From Porphyromonas sp. oral taxon 275 (GTDB lineage: Bacteria; Bacteroidota; Bacteroidia; Bacteroidales; Porphyromonadaceae): a stretch of DNA of 64,000 nucleotides. The notes under the pieces are model-generated. The model worked only from the letters and a program-made list of their open reading frames with translations, was not told where the DNA came from and ran no database searches. The position numbers and the translations under genes were made by a program. This document shows, in pieces, positions 27,194 to 35,575 of the stretch. Numbering within the stretch: the first letter of the stretch is position 1; each line of letters begins with the position of its first letter. The DNA is taken from contig NZ_CP072333.1 in assembly GCF_018127745.1 (NCBI RefSeq), positions 1,612,001 to 1,676,000 on the forward strand, given 5' to 3'.

Positions 27194-30100
27194 ATGAATC
27201 GCTACACCAAGAAGCGTCTCGTGCTGCTCGCAGCAGCCGCGCTGCTCCTAGGCCGTGGAGTAGACCTCGGCGCTCAGGCACTGCTGCCTGGCTACTCCTT
27301 CCGTACGGAGGCCGCCCCCACAGGGCAGGAGTGGCAGAACCCCGAGGACTACGCACGCAACAAGCAGCTCCCCCACAGCTATTTCTTCTCCTTCGCCGCG
27401 GGCGACCGTGCCGAGCGTGTACTGCCCGAGCACAGCAGCCTCTACCGCAGCCTCGACGGCCGCTGGCGCTTCCACTGGGTACGCACCCCTGAGGAGCGTC
27501 CCCAGGACTTCTACCGTCTGGGCTACGATGTCTCCCGCTGGGATGAGGTCAATGTCCCGATGAGCTGGAACGTCTACGGCCTGCAGAAGGACGGCACGCA
27601 GCGCTACGGCACGCCTATCTACGTCAATCAGCCCGTGATCTTCTACCACGAGGTCAAGGTCGGCGACTGGAAGAAGGGCGTCATGCGCACGCCGCCCAAG
27701 GACTGGACGACCTACCGCGATCGCAACGAGGTGGGCTCCTATCTGCGCCACTTCAGCGTCCCCAGTGACTGGGCGGGCAAGGCCGTCTACATCAACTTCG
27801 ACGGCGTAGACTCCTTTTTCTATCTCTGGATCGACGGGCGCTACGTGGGCTTCTCGAAGAACTCGCGCAACCTCGCCTCCTTCGATATCTCCCCCTACCT
27901 CGACCCCAAGCTCAAGGAGCATACGGTGGCCGTCGAGGTCTACCGCAGCAGCGATGGCTCCTTCCTCGAGGCGCAGGACATGTTCCGCCTGCCGGGGATC
28001 TTCCGCTCCGTCTACCTGACGGCCAAGCCCCAGACGCAGCTGCGTGACCTACGTGTACTGCCAGGTCTCACGAAGGACTACCAGACGGGCACGCTGAGCA
28101 TCACCGCGGAGGTCAGCTCGCTGAGCAAGAAGGCTAAGCCTGGGCAGCAACTCCGCTACAGCCTCTACGGCCTACCGCTCTACTCGGACGAGGCTGAGGC
28201 ACGCCCCGTAGCTACGGCCACGGCGAAGGTAAGCGCCTTCGGCACGACGGAGGCGCAGCTGACCCTTTCTGAGCCTAGAGTGTGGTCTGCTGAAGCACCT
28301 TGGCGCTATGTCCTGGTGGCCGAGCTCTACGACGCTGGGGGCAAGACGCTCCTAGATAAGGCCTCGCTCTACACAGGCTTCCGCACGGTGGAGATCAAGG
28401 ACACACCTGCCTCGGAGGATGAGTTCGGTATCGCTGGGCGCTACTACTATGTCAATGGCAAGCCCGTCAAGCTCAAGGGGACGAACCGCCACGAGACCAA
28501 CCCCGCCCTAGGCCATGCCATCACCAAGGAGCAGATGGAGCGCGAGGTCATGATGATGAAGCGCGCCAACATCAACCACGTGCGCAACTCGCACTACCCT
28601 CCCAGCCCCTACTGGTACTACCTCTGCGACAAGTACGGCATCTACCTCGAGGACGAGGCCAATATCGAGTCGCACGAGTACTACTACGGCGCGGCCTCGC
28701 TCTCGCACGTCCCCGAGTGGGAGACGCAGCACGTGGCGCGCATGCTGGAGATGGTGCATGCCAACTATAACCACCCCTCCATCGTCATCTGGTCGCTCGG
28801 GAACGAAGCAGGCCCAGGCGTGAACTTCGTCAAGAGCTACCAGGCTACCAAGAAGCTCGACACCTCGCGCCCCATACAGTACGAGCGCAACAACGAGATC
28901 GTCGACATGGGCTCCAACCAGTACCCCTCCGTCTCCTGGGTGCAGGGCGCGGCGAAGGGCGGCTACAAGATCAAGTACCCCTTCCACATCTCGGAGTACG
29001 CCCACTCCATGGGTAATGCCTGTGGCGGCCTCAGCGACATGTGGCCGGCCATCGAGAGCACCAACTTCATCTGCGGCGGTGCCATCTGGGACTGGGTCGA
29101 CCAGGCGCTCTACAACTATAAGCCCGACGGCACGCGCTACCTAGCCTACGGCGGTGACTTCGGCGACAAGCCCAATAGCGGGATGTTCGTCATGAACGGC
29201 CTGGTCTTCGCTGACCTCGAGCCCAAGCCTCAGTACTACGAGGTCAAGAAGGTGTATCAGAATGTAGGCTTCGCCTGGGCCGACCGTGCGGCGCACCGCC
29301 TGCGCATCAGCAATAAGAACTACTTCACCGACCTCTCCGACTACGAGCTACGCTGGCGCCTCATCGAGGACGGCGTCGTCACCAGGAGCGGCACGCAGCA
29401 GCTCCCCGCCATCGGGGCACGCCGGTCGGCCGAGCTCAGCCTCGATCCCAGCCAACTGGGACAGACCTCGCCCGAGAAGGAGTACTTCCTCACCCTCGAG
29501 CTCGTCCTCAAGGTAGACAAGCCCTGGGCTAAGGCCGGCTACGTGCAGGCCGACGAGCAGCTCCCCTATCAGAGCAAGCGCCCTGAGGTCGCCCAGCCCT
29601 CCAGCGGACTGCGCCTCACGAAGGTCGCCAAGGAGGGGGATAGCTACAGCGTCACGGGTAGGGACTTCTCCGCGGCCTTCGACCTCAAGGAGGGTACGCT
29701 CTCCAGCCTCGTCTACGCAGGTGACACGCTGCTGCGCCCTGGTCAGGGTCCCCGCCTGAACGCCTTCCGCGCCCCTGCCGACAATGATATCTGGGCACGC
29801 AGACGCTGGGTAGCCAACGGCCTTCACAACCTGCGCCATCAGGTACAGCAGTACAGGGTGCAGCGCCTCGCCGACGGCTCACTGCAGCTCTTCTTCACCG
29901 TGCGCTCGCAGGCGCCGAACGCTGCCGTCCTCAAGATGGAGCGCGCCTCAGGCCGCTACGAGATCATCGAGGACACGACGCAGCGCTTCGGTCCCGAGGA
30001 CTTCCACTTCACCTCGCAGGTCGTCTGGACGGTACGCCCCGACGGGACGATCCAGCTGAACTCGGGCATCAGCTCCAACAAGCCGAACCTCGTCCTGGCG

Positions 30101-31225
30101 CGTCTCGGCTACGAGTTCGTCCTGCCCAAGAGCTACGACCAGTACCGCTACTACGGCCGCGGCCCGATCAATAACTACGGCGACCGCAAGAGCGGCCAGT
30201 TCGTCCAGCTCCACCAGAGCACTGTCGCGGGCCAGTTCATCTCCTTCCCCAAGCCCCAGACGATGGCCAACCGCGAGGACGTACGCTGGACGAGCCTCAC
30301 CAACGCCGCAGGCAATGGCCTCCTCTTCATCTCCGACAGCCTGATGACGAGCTCCGCCCTGCCCTACTCGGCACTGGATCTGCTGCTCGCCCCGCACCCC
30401 ACCGAGCTGCCCCCTGCAGGGGACACGCACCTCGTGCTGGGGATCAGCTCCACAGGCCTCGGCGGCTTCAGCTGCGGTCAGGGTCCTCCCACCGAGCAGT
30501 ACCAGACGAAGGCCGAGCCTCACTACTTCGGCCTGACAATCCGCCCGCTGCGTGGTATCAAGCCTCAGCAGACGCACAGCACGACGGTGCCCCAAGCAGC
30601 CGCTGCCCCCATCATCGCCCGCGGGCTGGATGGCATGCTCAGCCTGAAGGCACGCCCCGGCGCCGAGCTGATGATCCAGATCGGCAAGGCTAAGGCGCAG
30701 CGCTACACGGGTCCCGTGCTGATGCGCGAGCCCGTCCAGGTCAAGGCCTGGGATAGGCGTCACCCCGAGCTGGTGAGCATCGAGCACTTCACCCGCGTAG
30801 AGACGGTGCAGGCAACCATCCTCTCCGCCAGCAGCGAGGAGGTACCCTACGGCGACGAGGCAGCGAACCTCCTCGACTTCGACCCCGGGACGATCTGGCA
30901 CAGCATGTACTCCGTGACGGTGACCAAGTACCCCCACTGGATCGACTTCGACGTCCTGGACACCAAGCTCATCCGTGCCTTCACCTACCTACCACGTCAG
31001 GATGAGAACTGGACGGGCGACATCAAGGACTACGCCATCTCCATCAGTCAGGACGGCAAGACCTGGACGGAGGTGCAGAAGGGGACCTTCGCCAAGGACA
31101 AGAAGCTCAAGCGCGTCGACCTCAGCCAGCCTCAGCGCGCCCGCTACCTCCGCTTCACGGCCCTCTCGGCGCAGAACGGTGGCGACTACGCCAGCGGTGC
31201 CGAGATGAGCATCATCGCCGACTAG
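27194..31225 (+). CDS. Secreted GH2 beta-galactosidase with C-terminal F5/8-type (CBM32-like) domain
   Basis: Predicted to remove terminal beta-galactose from glycans in the periplasm or at the surface. The 1343-aa order is: signal peptide (to about residue 27), sugar-binding jelly roll (about 90-280), Ig-like domains, TIM barrel with acid/base Glu in WSLGNEAGPG and nucleophile Glu in ISEYAHSMGN, the beta-galactosidase small-chain domain (about 820-1110), then a discoidin-like module (about 1205-1343). That module has LLDFDPGTIWHS, SQDGKTWTEV and ARYLRFTALS. The extra module and the signal peptide make host-glycan use likely. A strong terminator follows. Confidence 0.93.
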   Translation: MNRYTKKRLVLLAAAALLLGRGVDLGAQALLPGYSFRTEAAPTGQEWQNPEDYARNKQLPHSYFFSFAAGDRAERVLPEHSSLYRSLDGRWRFHWVRTPEERPQDFYRLGYDVSRWDEVNVPMSWNVYGLQKDGTQRYGTPIYVNQPVIFYHEVKVGDWKKGVMRTPPKDWTTYRDRNEVGSYLRHFSVPSDWAGKAVYINFDGVDSFFYLWIDGRYVGFSKNSRNLASFDISPYLDPKLKEHTVAVEVYRSSDGSFLEAQDMFRLPGIFRSVYLTAKPQTQLRDLRVLPGLTKDYQTGTLSITAEVSSLSKKAKPGQQLRYSLYGLPLYSDEAEARPVATATAKVSAFGTTEAQLTLSEPRVWSAEAPWRYVLVAELYDAGGKTLLDKASLYTGFRTVEIKDTPASEDEFGIAGRYYYVNGKPVKLKGTNRHETNPALGHAITKEQMEREVMMMKRANINHVRNSHYPPSPYWYYLCDKYGIYLEDEANIESHEYYYGAASLSHVPEWETQHVARMLEMVHANYNHPSIVIWSLGNEAGPGVNFVKSYQATKKLDTSRPIQYERNNEIVDMGSNQYPSVSWVQGAAKGGYKIKYPFHISEYAHSMGNACGGLSDMWPAIESTNFICGGAIWDWVDQALYNYKPDGTRYLAYGGDFGDKPNSGMFVMNGLVFADLEPKPQYYEVKKVYQNVGFAWADRAAHRLRISNKNYFTDLSDYELRWRLIEDGVVTRSGTQQLPAIGARRSAELSLDPSQLGQTSPEKEYFLTLELVLKVDKPWAKAGYVQADEQLPYQSKRPEVAQPSSGLRLTKVAKEGDSYSVTGRDFSAAFDLKEGTLSSLVYAGDTLLRPGQGPRLNAFRAPADNDIWARRRWVANGLHNLRHQVQQYRVQRLADGSLQLFFTVRSQAPNAAVLKMERASGRYEIIEDTTQRFGPEDFHFTSQVVWTVRPDGTIQLNSGISSNKPNLVLARLGYEFVLPKSYDQYRYYGRGPINNYGDRKSGQFVQLHQSTVAGQFISFPKPQTMANREDVRWTSLTNAAGNGLLFISDSLMTSSALPYSALDLLLAPHPTELPPAGDTHLVLGISSTGLGGFSCGQGPPTEQYQTKAEPHYFGLTIRPLRGIKPQQTHSTTVPQAAAAPIIARGLDGMLSLKARPGAELMIQIGKAKAQRYTGPVLMREPVQVKAWDRRHPELVSIEHFTRVETVQATILSASSEEVPYGDEAANLLDFDPGTIWHSMYSVTVTKYPHWIDFDVLDTKLIRAFTYLPRQDENWTGDIKDYAISISQDGKTWTEVQKGTFAKDKKLKRVDLSQPQRARYLRFTALSAQNGGDYASGAEMSIIAD

Positions 31226-31254
31226 CGCCGCAGCTCAGCACAGCTACTACAGAC

Positions 31255-31289
31255 AGCGCCCGCCTTCCCTAGCTGGGGAGGCGGGCGCT
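31255..31289. terminator. Terminator between the beta-galactosidase gene and a convergent small gene
   Basis: Inverted repeat AGCGCCCGCCTTCCC / GGGGAGGCGGGCGCT with a 5-nt loop, 30 bp past the galactosidase stop. The small gene on the other strand ends at 31323, so the hairpin may serve both directions. Confidence 0.7.
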
Positions 31290-31322
31290 GTCGTATTTAG
31301 ATACCGGAGCGTCAGGCGGGGG

Positions 31323-31574
31323 TTAGCCCTGCTGCTTGTACTCGCGGCTTAGTCGGGAGAGGAAGTGCTGCGTCCGTGCAGCTGCTGCGGGCAGACAGAG
31401 CACGAAGGCGAGCAGCGGCAGGAAGCTCCGATAGGCCTCCCTGAGGCTCATCCCCTCCTGATAGTAGAAGAGTCCCCAGCCGATGAAGCTGTAGACGATG
31501 AGGAGTATCGTACGTACGACGGTGGGGGATAGGAGTTGCTTGGGCTTCATACTTGTGAGCGTATTTGTAGTCAT
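31323..31574 (-). CDS. Small membrane protein of unknown function
   Basis: I do not recognise this family. From the ATG at 31574 it is 83 aa, from the ATG at 31550 75 aa. A further upstream ATG (31598) lies in front of the promoter element and is excluded. Two hydrophobic segments are visible (about TILLIVYSFIGWGLFYY and LPLLAFVLCLPAAAA), with a basic C-terminal tail (FLSRLSREYKQQG). It has its own promoter and stands alone. Coding status is supported by the promoter placement and the clean two-helix pattern. Confidence 0.6.
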   Translation of the reverse strand: MTTNTLTSMKPKQLLSPTVVRTILLIVYSFIGWGLFYYQEGMSLREAYRSFLPLLAFVLCLPAAAARTQHFLSRLSREYKQQG

Positions 31575-31585
31575 TATGTTAGGAG

Positions 31586-31593
31586 CAAATGTA
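31586..31593 (-). promoter_or_regulatory. Promoter of the small membrane protein gene
   Basis: TACATTTG on the minus strand matches the -7 consensus. It ends 11 bp before the ATG at 31574, so the leader would be very short. Confidence 0.5.
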
Positions 31594-31813
31594 CACATCT
31601 ATTCCTATTCGGCGAGCGAGTCGCGGCGCGCGCCGCTGGGGGAGCGACAGCCCCCTGGCCTAAGGGGGAGCCCCACCAGCGCGGCCCAGCCTTTACCGAG
31701 CTCGCCACCAAGCGAACGAAGCCCCACAGCCGCGCTGCGGATCGCCCTCACGAAGGCCTGCGGTTGCCGCCAGCGGCAAGGGGCGGCGAGCGCCCAGCCT
31801 CCCCAGAGGCGCG

Positions 31814-31901
31814 CTGAGGGATATCCCTCAGACAGCTGATGGGCATCCCTCACGCGTCTGAAGGACGTCCCTCGAGGAGCTGATGGATATCCCTCAGGAG
31901 G
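31814..31901 (+). repeat. 22-bp palindromic repeat array D (4 units, includes a perfect palindrome)
   Basis: Cores start at 31820, 31842, 31864 and 31886, exactly 22 bp apart. The first unit, CTGAGGGATATCCCTCAG (31814-31831), is a perfect 18-bp palindrome and shows best what the unit is. The gap 31599-32042 lies between two divergent promoters. Its other parts (31600-31810, 31905-31970) are GC-rich with no gene I can support. Confidence 0.92.
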
Positions 31902-31973
31902 CCTCCCTCGATGCCGAGCACGGGCGGTAAGGCTAGGGGAAGCAGCCCTGCGGCGGGTAGAGCACGGGGGACG

Positions 31974-31983
31974 TAACCTTTTG
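31974..31983 (+). promoter_or_regulatory. Possible promoter of the NDH-2 gene
   Basis: TAACCTTTTG resembles the -7 element but with four instead of two bases between TA and TTTG. It lies 60 bp upstream of the ATG. Confidence 0.35.
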
Positions 31984-32042
31984 CGCGCGTGGGCGGTTCT
32001 ATCCCTGCAGACGAATAAAGACGTATTTAGCTATTCCAATCT

Positions 32043-33344
32043 ATGAGCATCAATATCCCCAGCTCCTCGCTGCCGCGTGTGGTCATCGCAGGTGGAGGCT
32101 TCGGCGGGCTCAAGCTCGCCCAGGAGCTCGATAGTAGTCGCTTCCAGATCGTCCTCATCGATCAGAACAACTACCACCAGTTCCCCCCGCTGATCTACCA
32201 GGTGGCCTCCTCGGGGCTCGAGCCCAGCAGCATTGCCTTCCCCTTCCGCTCGGCCTTCCGCCGCAAGGGGAACTTCCTCTTCCGCCTAGCATCGGTGGAG
32301 GCGGTCGACGCCGAGCACAAGCAGCTCCTCACCTCCGTGGGGCCCGTCAGCTACGACTACCTCGTGCTGGCCTGCGGCGGGACGACGAACTTCTTCGGCA
32401 AGGAGCAGGTGGCGCGCCACGCCCTACCGATGAAGACACTCTACGAGTCGATGAACCTGCGTAACGTGCTCCTACAGAATATCGAGCAGGCCCTAGTGGC
32501 GGACCATCCCGAGGAGCAGGCCGCCCTACAGCGCGTCATCATCGTCGGTGGTGGCCCCTCAGGGGTCGAGATCGCTGGGGCACTGGCGGAGATGAAGCGC
32601 TACGTCCTGCCCAAGGACTACCCCGGGATGGATATCGACGCCTTCGAGATCCATCTGGTGGATGCCGCACCGCGCCTCCTAGGGGCGATGAGTGAGAAGA
32701 GCTCCGAGGCCGCAGCCCGTGGGCTGAGGAGCCTAGGGGTGGAGCTGCACTTCGGCAAGATGGTCACCGACTACGACGGGCTGACGCTCTCCTTCGCCGA
32801 CGGCGAGGCCATGCGCTCCCGCACCGTCATCTGGGTGAGCGGCATCACGGCCAACGAGGTGGCAGGCCTCTCGGCTGAGACCCTCGGCCGTGGCCGCCGT
32901 ATCCTCGTCGACGCCCATAGCGAGGTCCTCGGCTACCCCGACATCTTCGCCCTCGGCGACCAGAGCCTCATGACCACCGACCCCAACTATCCGCAGGGGC
33001 ATCCCCAGCTGGCACAGGTAGCCCTACAGCAGGCTAAGCTCCTGGCTGCCAACCTCAAGGCACGCCTCGACGGCCGCTCCCAGCGTCCCTTCGCCTACCG
33101 CGACCTCGGCTCTATGGCGACCATCGGGCGTAATAAGGCTGTGGCCGAGATCGGTCGTATGAAGTGGGGCGGCTTCTCCGCCTGGCTGCTCTGGCTGGTC
33201 GTGCACCTACGCTCCATCCTCTCGGTGCGCAATAAGATCATCGTCCTGCTGAACTGGGTCTGGAACTACATCACCTACGACCGCTCGCTGCGCCTGATCC
33301 TCAAGCGCAATATCCCCGTCGAGCCGCGCGACCTCCACTCTTAG
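32043..33344 (+). CDS. ndh: Type II NADH:quinone oxidoreductase (NDH-2)
   Basis: Single-subunit, non-proton-pumping flavoenzyme that passes electrons from NADH to menaquinone at the inner membrane. The 433-aa protein has an N-terminal FAD motif VIAGGGFGGLKLA (about 14-26) and a second, NADH-binding Rossmann motif VIIVGGGPSGVEIAGALAEM (about 170-189). The FAD contact region IFALGDQS follows, and a hydrophobic C-terminal segment (about 375-400, FSAWLLWLVVHL) likely anchors it. The phosphoesterase gene follows 15 bp downstream in the same operon. Confidence 0.93.
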   Translation: MSINIPSSSLPRVVIAGGGFGGLKLAQELDSSRFQIVLIDQNNYHQFPPLIYQVASSGLEPSSIAFPFRSAFRRKGNFLFRLASVEAVDAEHKQLLTSVGPVSYDYLVLACGGTTNFFGKEQVARHALPMKTLYESMNLRNVLLQNIEQALVADHPEEQAALQRVIIVGGGPSGVEIAGALAEMKRYVLPKDYPGMDIDAFEIHLVDAAPRLLGAMSEKSSEAAARGLRSLGVELHFGKMVTDYDGLTLSFADGEAMRSRTVIWVSGITANEVAGLSAETLGRGRRILVDAHSEVLGYPDIFALGDQSLMTTDPNYPQGHPQLAQVALQQAKLLAANLKARLDGRSQRPFAYRDLGSMATIGRNKAVAEIGRMKWGGFSAWLLWLVVHLRSILSVRNKIIVLLNWVWNYITYDRSLRLILKRNIPVEPRDLHS

Positions 33345-33359
33345 CCGAGCGCTCCCGAT

Positions 33360-34460
33360 ATGCCTCCTATAGCTATGATCGTGACGGCTCTCGCCGTCCT
33401 TCTCCTCGGCCTCGGCTACTCCAGCTGGCGCCTGGTGACCATTGCCCCCATGACGCCTGCCCTACGCTGGATCGTCCTGGGGCTGTGGCTCGGGGCCTTC
33501 GCCCTCAGCCTCGGCAGCCTCCTCCTCAGGGGCGGGCTGTCGGTAGCCCTGACGCGCTACACCTATCCCTTCAGCACGTCCTGGATCTTCTGGCTGCTCT
33601 ACCTCGTCCTCCTCTTCCTGGCGCTCGACCTGCTGCGCCTCATCCCCCAGCTACGGCCGCTCCTCGCCCCGAGCTGGCCACTGGCGGGCGTGCTGGGGCT
33701 CCTCATCGTCGGCATCTTCGCCTGGGGCAGCTACCGCTACCAGCAGAAGGTGCGCGTAGCACTGGAGCTCACCATGGCCAAGCAGCTGGAGCGCCCGATC
33801 AAGATCGTCGGCATCAGTGACCTGCACCTAGGCTACACCATAGGGCGCGAGGAGCTGAGCCGCTGGGTGCAGCTGATCAATGCCGAGCGCCCCGACCTCA
33901 TCCTCATCGCGGGCGACCTCGTGGATGGCGACGTGCGCCCCGTGCTGGAGGATCGTCTCGCCGAACTGGTGAATCAGCTCGAGGCCCCGGTCTACGCCTG
34001 CCTCGGCAATCATGAGTACCTCGGCGGCGAGGCGCGGGAGAAGGGCTTCATCCGTCAGACGAAGATCCAGCTGCTGCAGGACTCGGTGGCCACCTTCGAG
34101 GACAAGCTCTACATCATCGGGCGCGATGACGCGACGAACCGCCGTCGCCGCTCGCTGCGGGAGCTGACGGCAGGGCTCGACCGCACGAGGCTCATCCTCC
34201 TGCTCGACCACCAGCCCCATCACCTCGAGGAGGCTGAGCAGGCGGGCATAGACCTCCAGCTCTCGGGGCACACGCACCGCGGACAGGTCTTCCCCATCAA
34301 CCTCATCGTGGACCAGCTCTACGAGCGATCACACGGCTACCACCGTCGCGGCGCCACGCAGTACTACGTCTCGAGCGGCATAGGCATCTGGGGCGGCAAG
34401 TACCGCATAGGCACCCAGAGCGAATACGCCGTCATCACGCTCCGTCCCCAGGCGAACTAG
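33360..34460 (+). CDS. Membrane-bound metallophosphoesterase (calcineurin-like)
   Basis: The 366-aa protein has four hydrophobic N-terminal segments (about 1-130). A calcineurin-type phosphoesterase domain follows, with all metal motifs: SDLHLGY, GDLVDGD, GNHEYLGG and SGHTHRGQVFP. The layout matches YkuE/YaeI-like membrane phosphoesterases, some of which act on lipid-linked phosphates; the substrate here is unknown. It is cotranscribed with NDH-2 and followed by a strong terminator. Confidence 0.88.
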   Translation: MPPIAMIVTALAVLLLGLGYSSWRLVTIAPMTPALRWIVLGLWLGAFALSLGSLLLRGGLSVALTRYTYPFSTSWIFWLLYLVLLFLALDLLRLIPQLRPLLAPSWPLAGVLGLLIVGIFAWGSYRYQQKVRVALELTMAKQLERPIKIVGISDLHLGYTIGREELSRWVQLINAERPDLILIAGDLVDGDVRPVLEDRLAELVNQLEAPVYACLGNHEYLGGEAREKGFIRQTKIQLLQDSVATFEDKLYIIGRDDATNRRRRSLRELTAGLDRTRLILLLDHQPHHLEEAEQAGIDLQLSGHTHRGQVFPINLIVDQLYERSHGYHRRGATQYYVSSGIGIWGGKYRIGTQSEYAVITLRPQAN

Positions 34461-34525
34461 CCCGAGCGCGCCCCCATCCCAAGGCAGGCCGCAGAGCCTA
34501 GCCCTACCCCCATCCTTCCCCAAGC

Positions 34526-34560
34526 TCAGGGGGCTAACACGGACGCTGTTAGCCCCCTGA
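34526..34560 (+). terminator. Terminator of the NDH-2/phosphoesterase operon
   Basis: Inverted repeat TCAGGGGGCTAAC / GTTAGCCCCCTGA with a 9-nt loop, 65 bp past the phosphoesterase stop. Confidence 0.7.
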
Positions 34561-34604
34561 ACTCTTAGGGACACCAGCACCTTGCGCAGTGCGGGTAATT
34601 CCTA

Positions 34605-34612
34605 TATCTTTG
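34605..34612 (+). promoter_or_regulatory. Promoter of the small beta-barrel protein gene
   Basis: TATCTTTG matches the -7 consensus. It leaves a GC-rich leader of about 90 nt before the ATG at 34710. Confidence 0.55.
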
Positions 34613-34709
34613 CTCCTGCTACACCCCGCCACTGGCCTAAGCGGCGAAGCGACGGGCGCCCCCTGCAGCCGCGGGGAGGCTGTCAGCTACACTACTTATT
34701 AAGATCAAT

Positions 34710-35309
34710 ATGAAGAAAACAATCCTACAGCTAGGGCTCGCCCTAGCCCTTGGGACAGGCACACTTCTAGCGCAGGAGGCTGAGGCTCCCCTGCAGCGCC
34801 ACCAATACGGCTTCGAGCTCGGCTCACATAATGGATTCGGCTACGAGTTCCGACTCTCTCGGCGCTTCTCCCTCACGGCTCGGACGGGCTTGGGGATCGG
34901 GCTAAGCTATGGTAAAGGGGCTAGCGGAAAGGTAGAGCTGAGCTTCAGCGGTGTAGGCCCTTACCTAGAGTTCGCCCCGCGCTGGTACTTCTCCAAGGCC
35001 TCCACTAGCCCCTACTATCAGAAGGGGGGCTACCTGAGCTTCCGCCTAGGGATAGAGGGAGGAGACAAGCTCACCCTCTTCGGCTCCAAGCCGAGTGAGT
35101 ATCTCTGGACAGACTACAGCCTCTTACAATCCCTGAGCTTCGGATGGACCTTCGGCCTGAGCCAAAAGAGCTACCTGCGCACCTCCCTAGGGCTGGGCTA
35201 CGCTCGTTACCGCCAGCACGTGTATGATGGCACGAAGTATTGGGTCACGAGCCGCGATCTGAGCGAGATCCCCGTCCTCATGGAGCTGCAGTACGGGATT
35301 AGGCTCTAG
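34710..35309 (+). CDS. Predicted small outer-membrane beta-barrel protein
   Basis: I cannot name the family with certainty. The 199-aa protein has a signal peptide (1-21, ending LLAQ), then alternating hydrophobic and polar strands rich in Gly, Tyr and Phe, such as YGFELGSHNGFGYEF, SLTARTGLGIGLSYG and YLSFRLGIEGG. The C-terminal strand MELQYGIRL is typical of 8-stranded outer-membrane barrels. Codon use is less GC-biased than in the neighbours (several TAT, AAG and CTA codons). It is a single-gene unit with its own promoter and terminator. Confidence 0.75.
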   Translation: MKKTILQLGLALALGTGTLLAQEAEAPLQRHQYGFELGSHNGFGYEFRLSRRFSLTARTGLGIGLSYGKGASGKVELSFSGVGPYLEFAPRWYFSKASTSPYYQKGGYLSFRLGIEGGDKLTLFGSKPSEYLWTDYSLLQSLSFGWTFGLSQKSYLRTSLGLGYARYRQHVYDGTKYWVTSRDLSEIPVLMELQYGIRL

Positions 35310-35387
35310 AGCTGTGTCCCCCCGCGCCGCAGTCTTCCTCCTAGCGTAAGCAGCGGCGGGAGACAGCCAAGGCCTAAGCGCCCTATC

Positions 35388-35419
35388 GAGGCCACCGAGC
35401 GACCCTGCTCGGTGGCCTC
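35388..35419 (+). terminator. Terminator of the beta-barrel protein gene
   Basis: Perfect 13-bp inverted repeat GAGGCCACCGAGC / GCTCGGTGGCCTC with a 6-nt loop. Confidence 0.75.
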
Positions 35420-35534
35420 CTCGCTATCCAGCCCTAGGGGGCTCAGGGCACCTCAGCGCCAGGCGAGCTGAGCCTACAGCCTAGGCAGCTCAGGGCCGAA
35501 GCCGTGCGGCAGGGCGCGGTCGGTCAATTCTTCG

Positions 35535-35542
35535 TACTTTTG
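35535..35542 (+). promoter_or_regulatory. Promoter of aspS
   Basis: TACTTTTG matches the -7 consensus, 33 bp upstream of the aspS ATG. Confidence 0.6.
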
Positions 35543-35575
35543 CGCTAGAGACAACACCATACAATAGATATAGCT

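Noticed and set aside
29948..30937. Open frame of 329 codons opposite the beta-galactosidase
   Set aside because: Antisense to the small-chain domain, with no recognisable motif.
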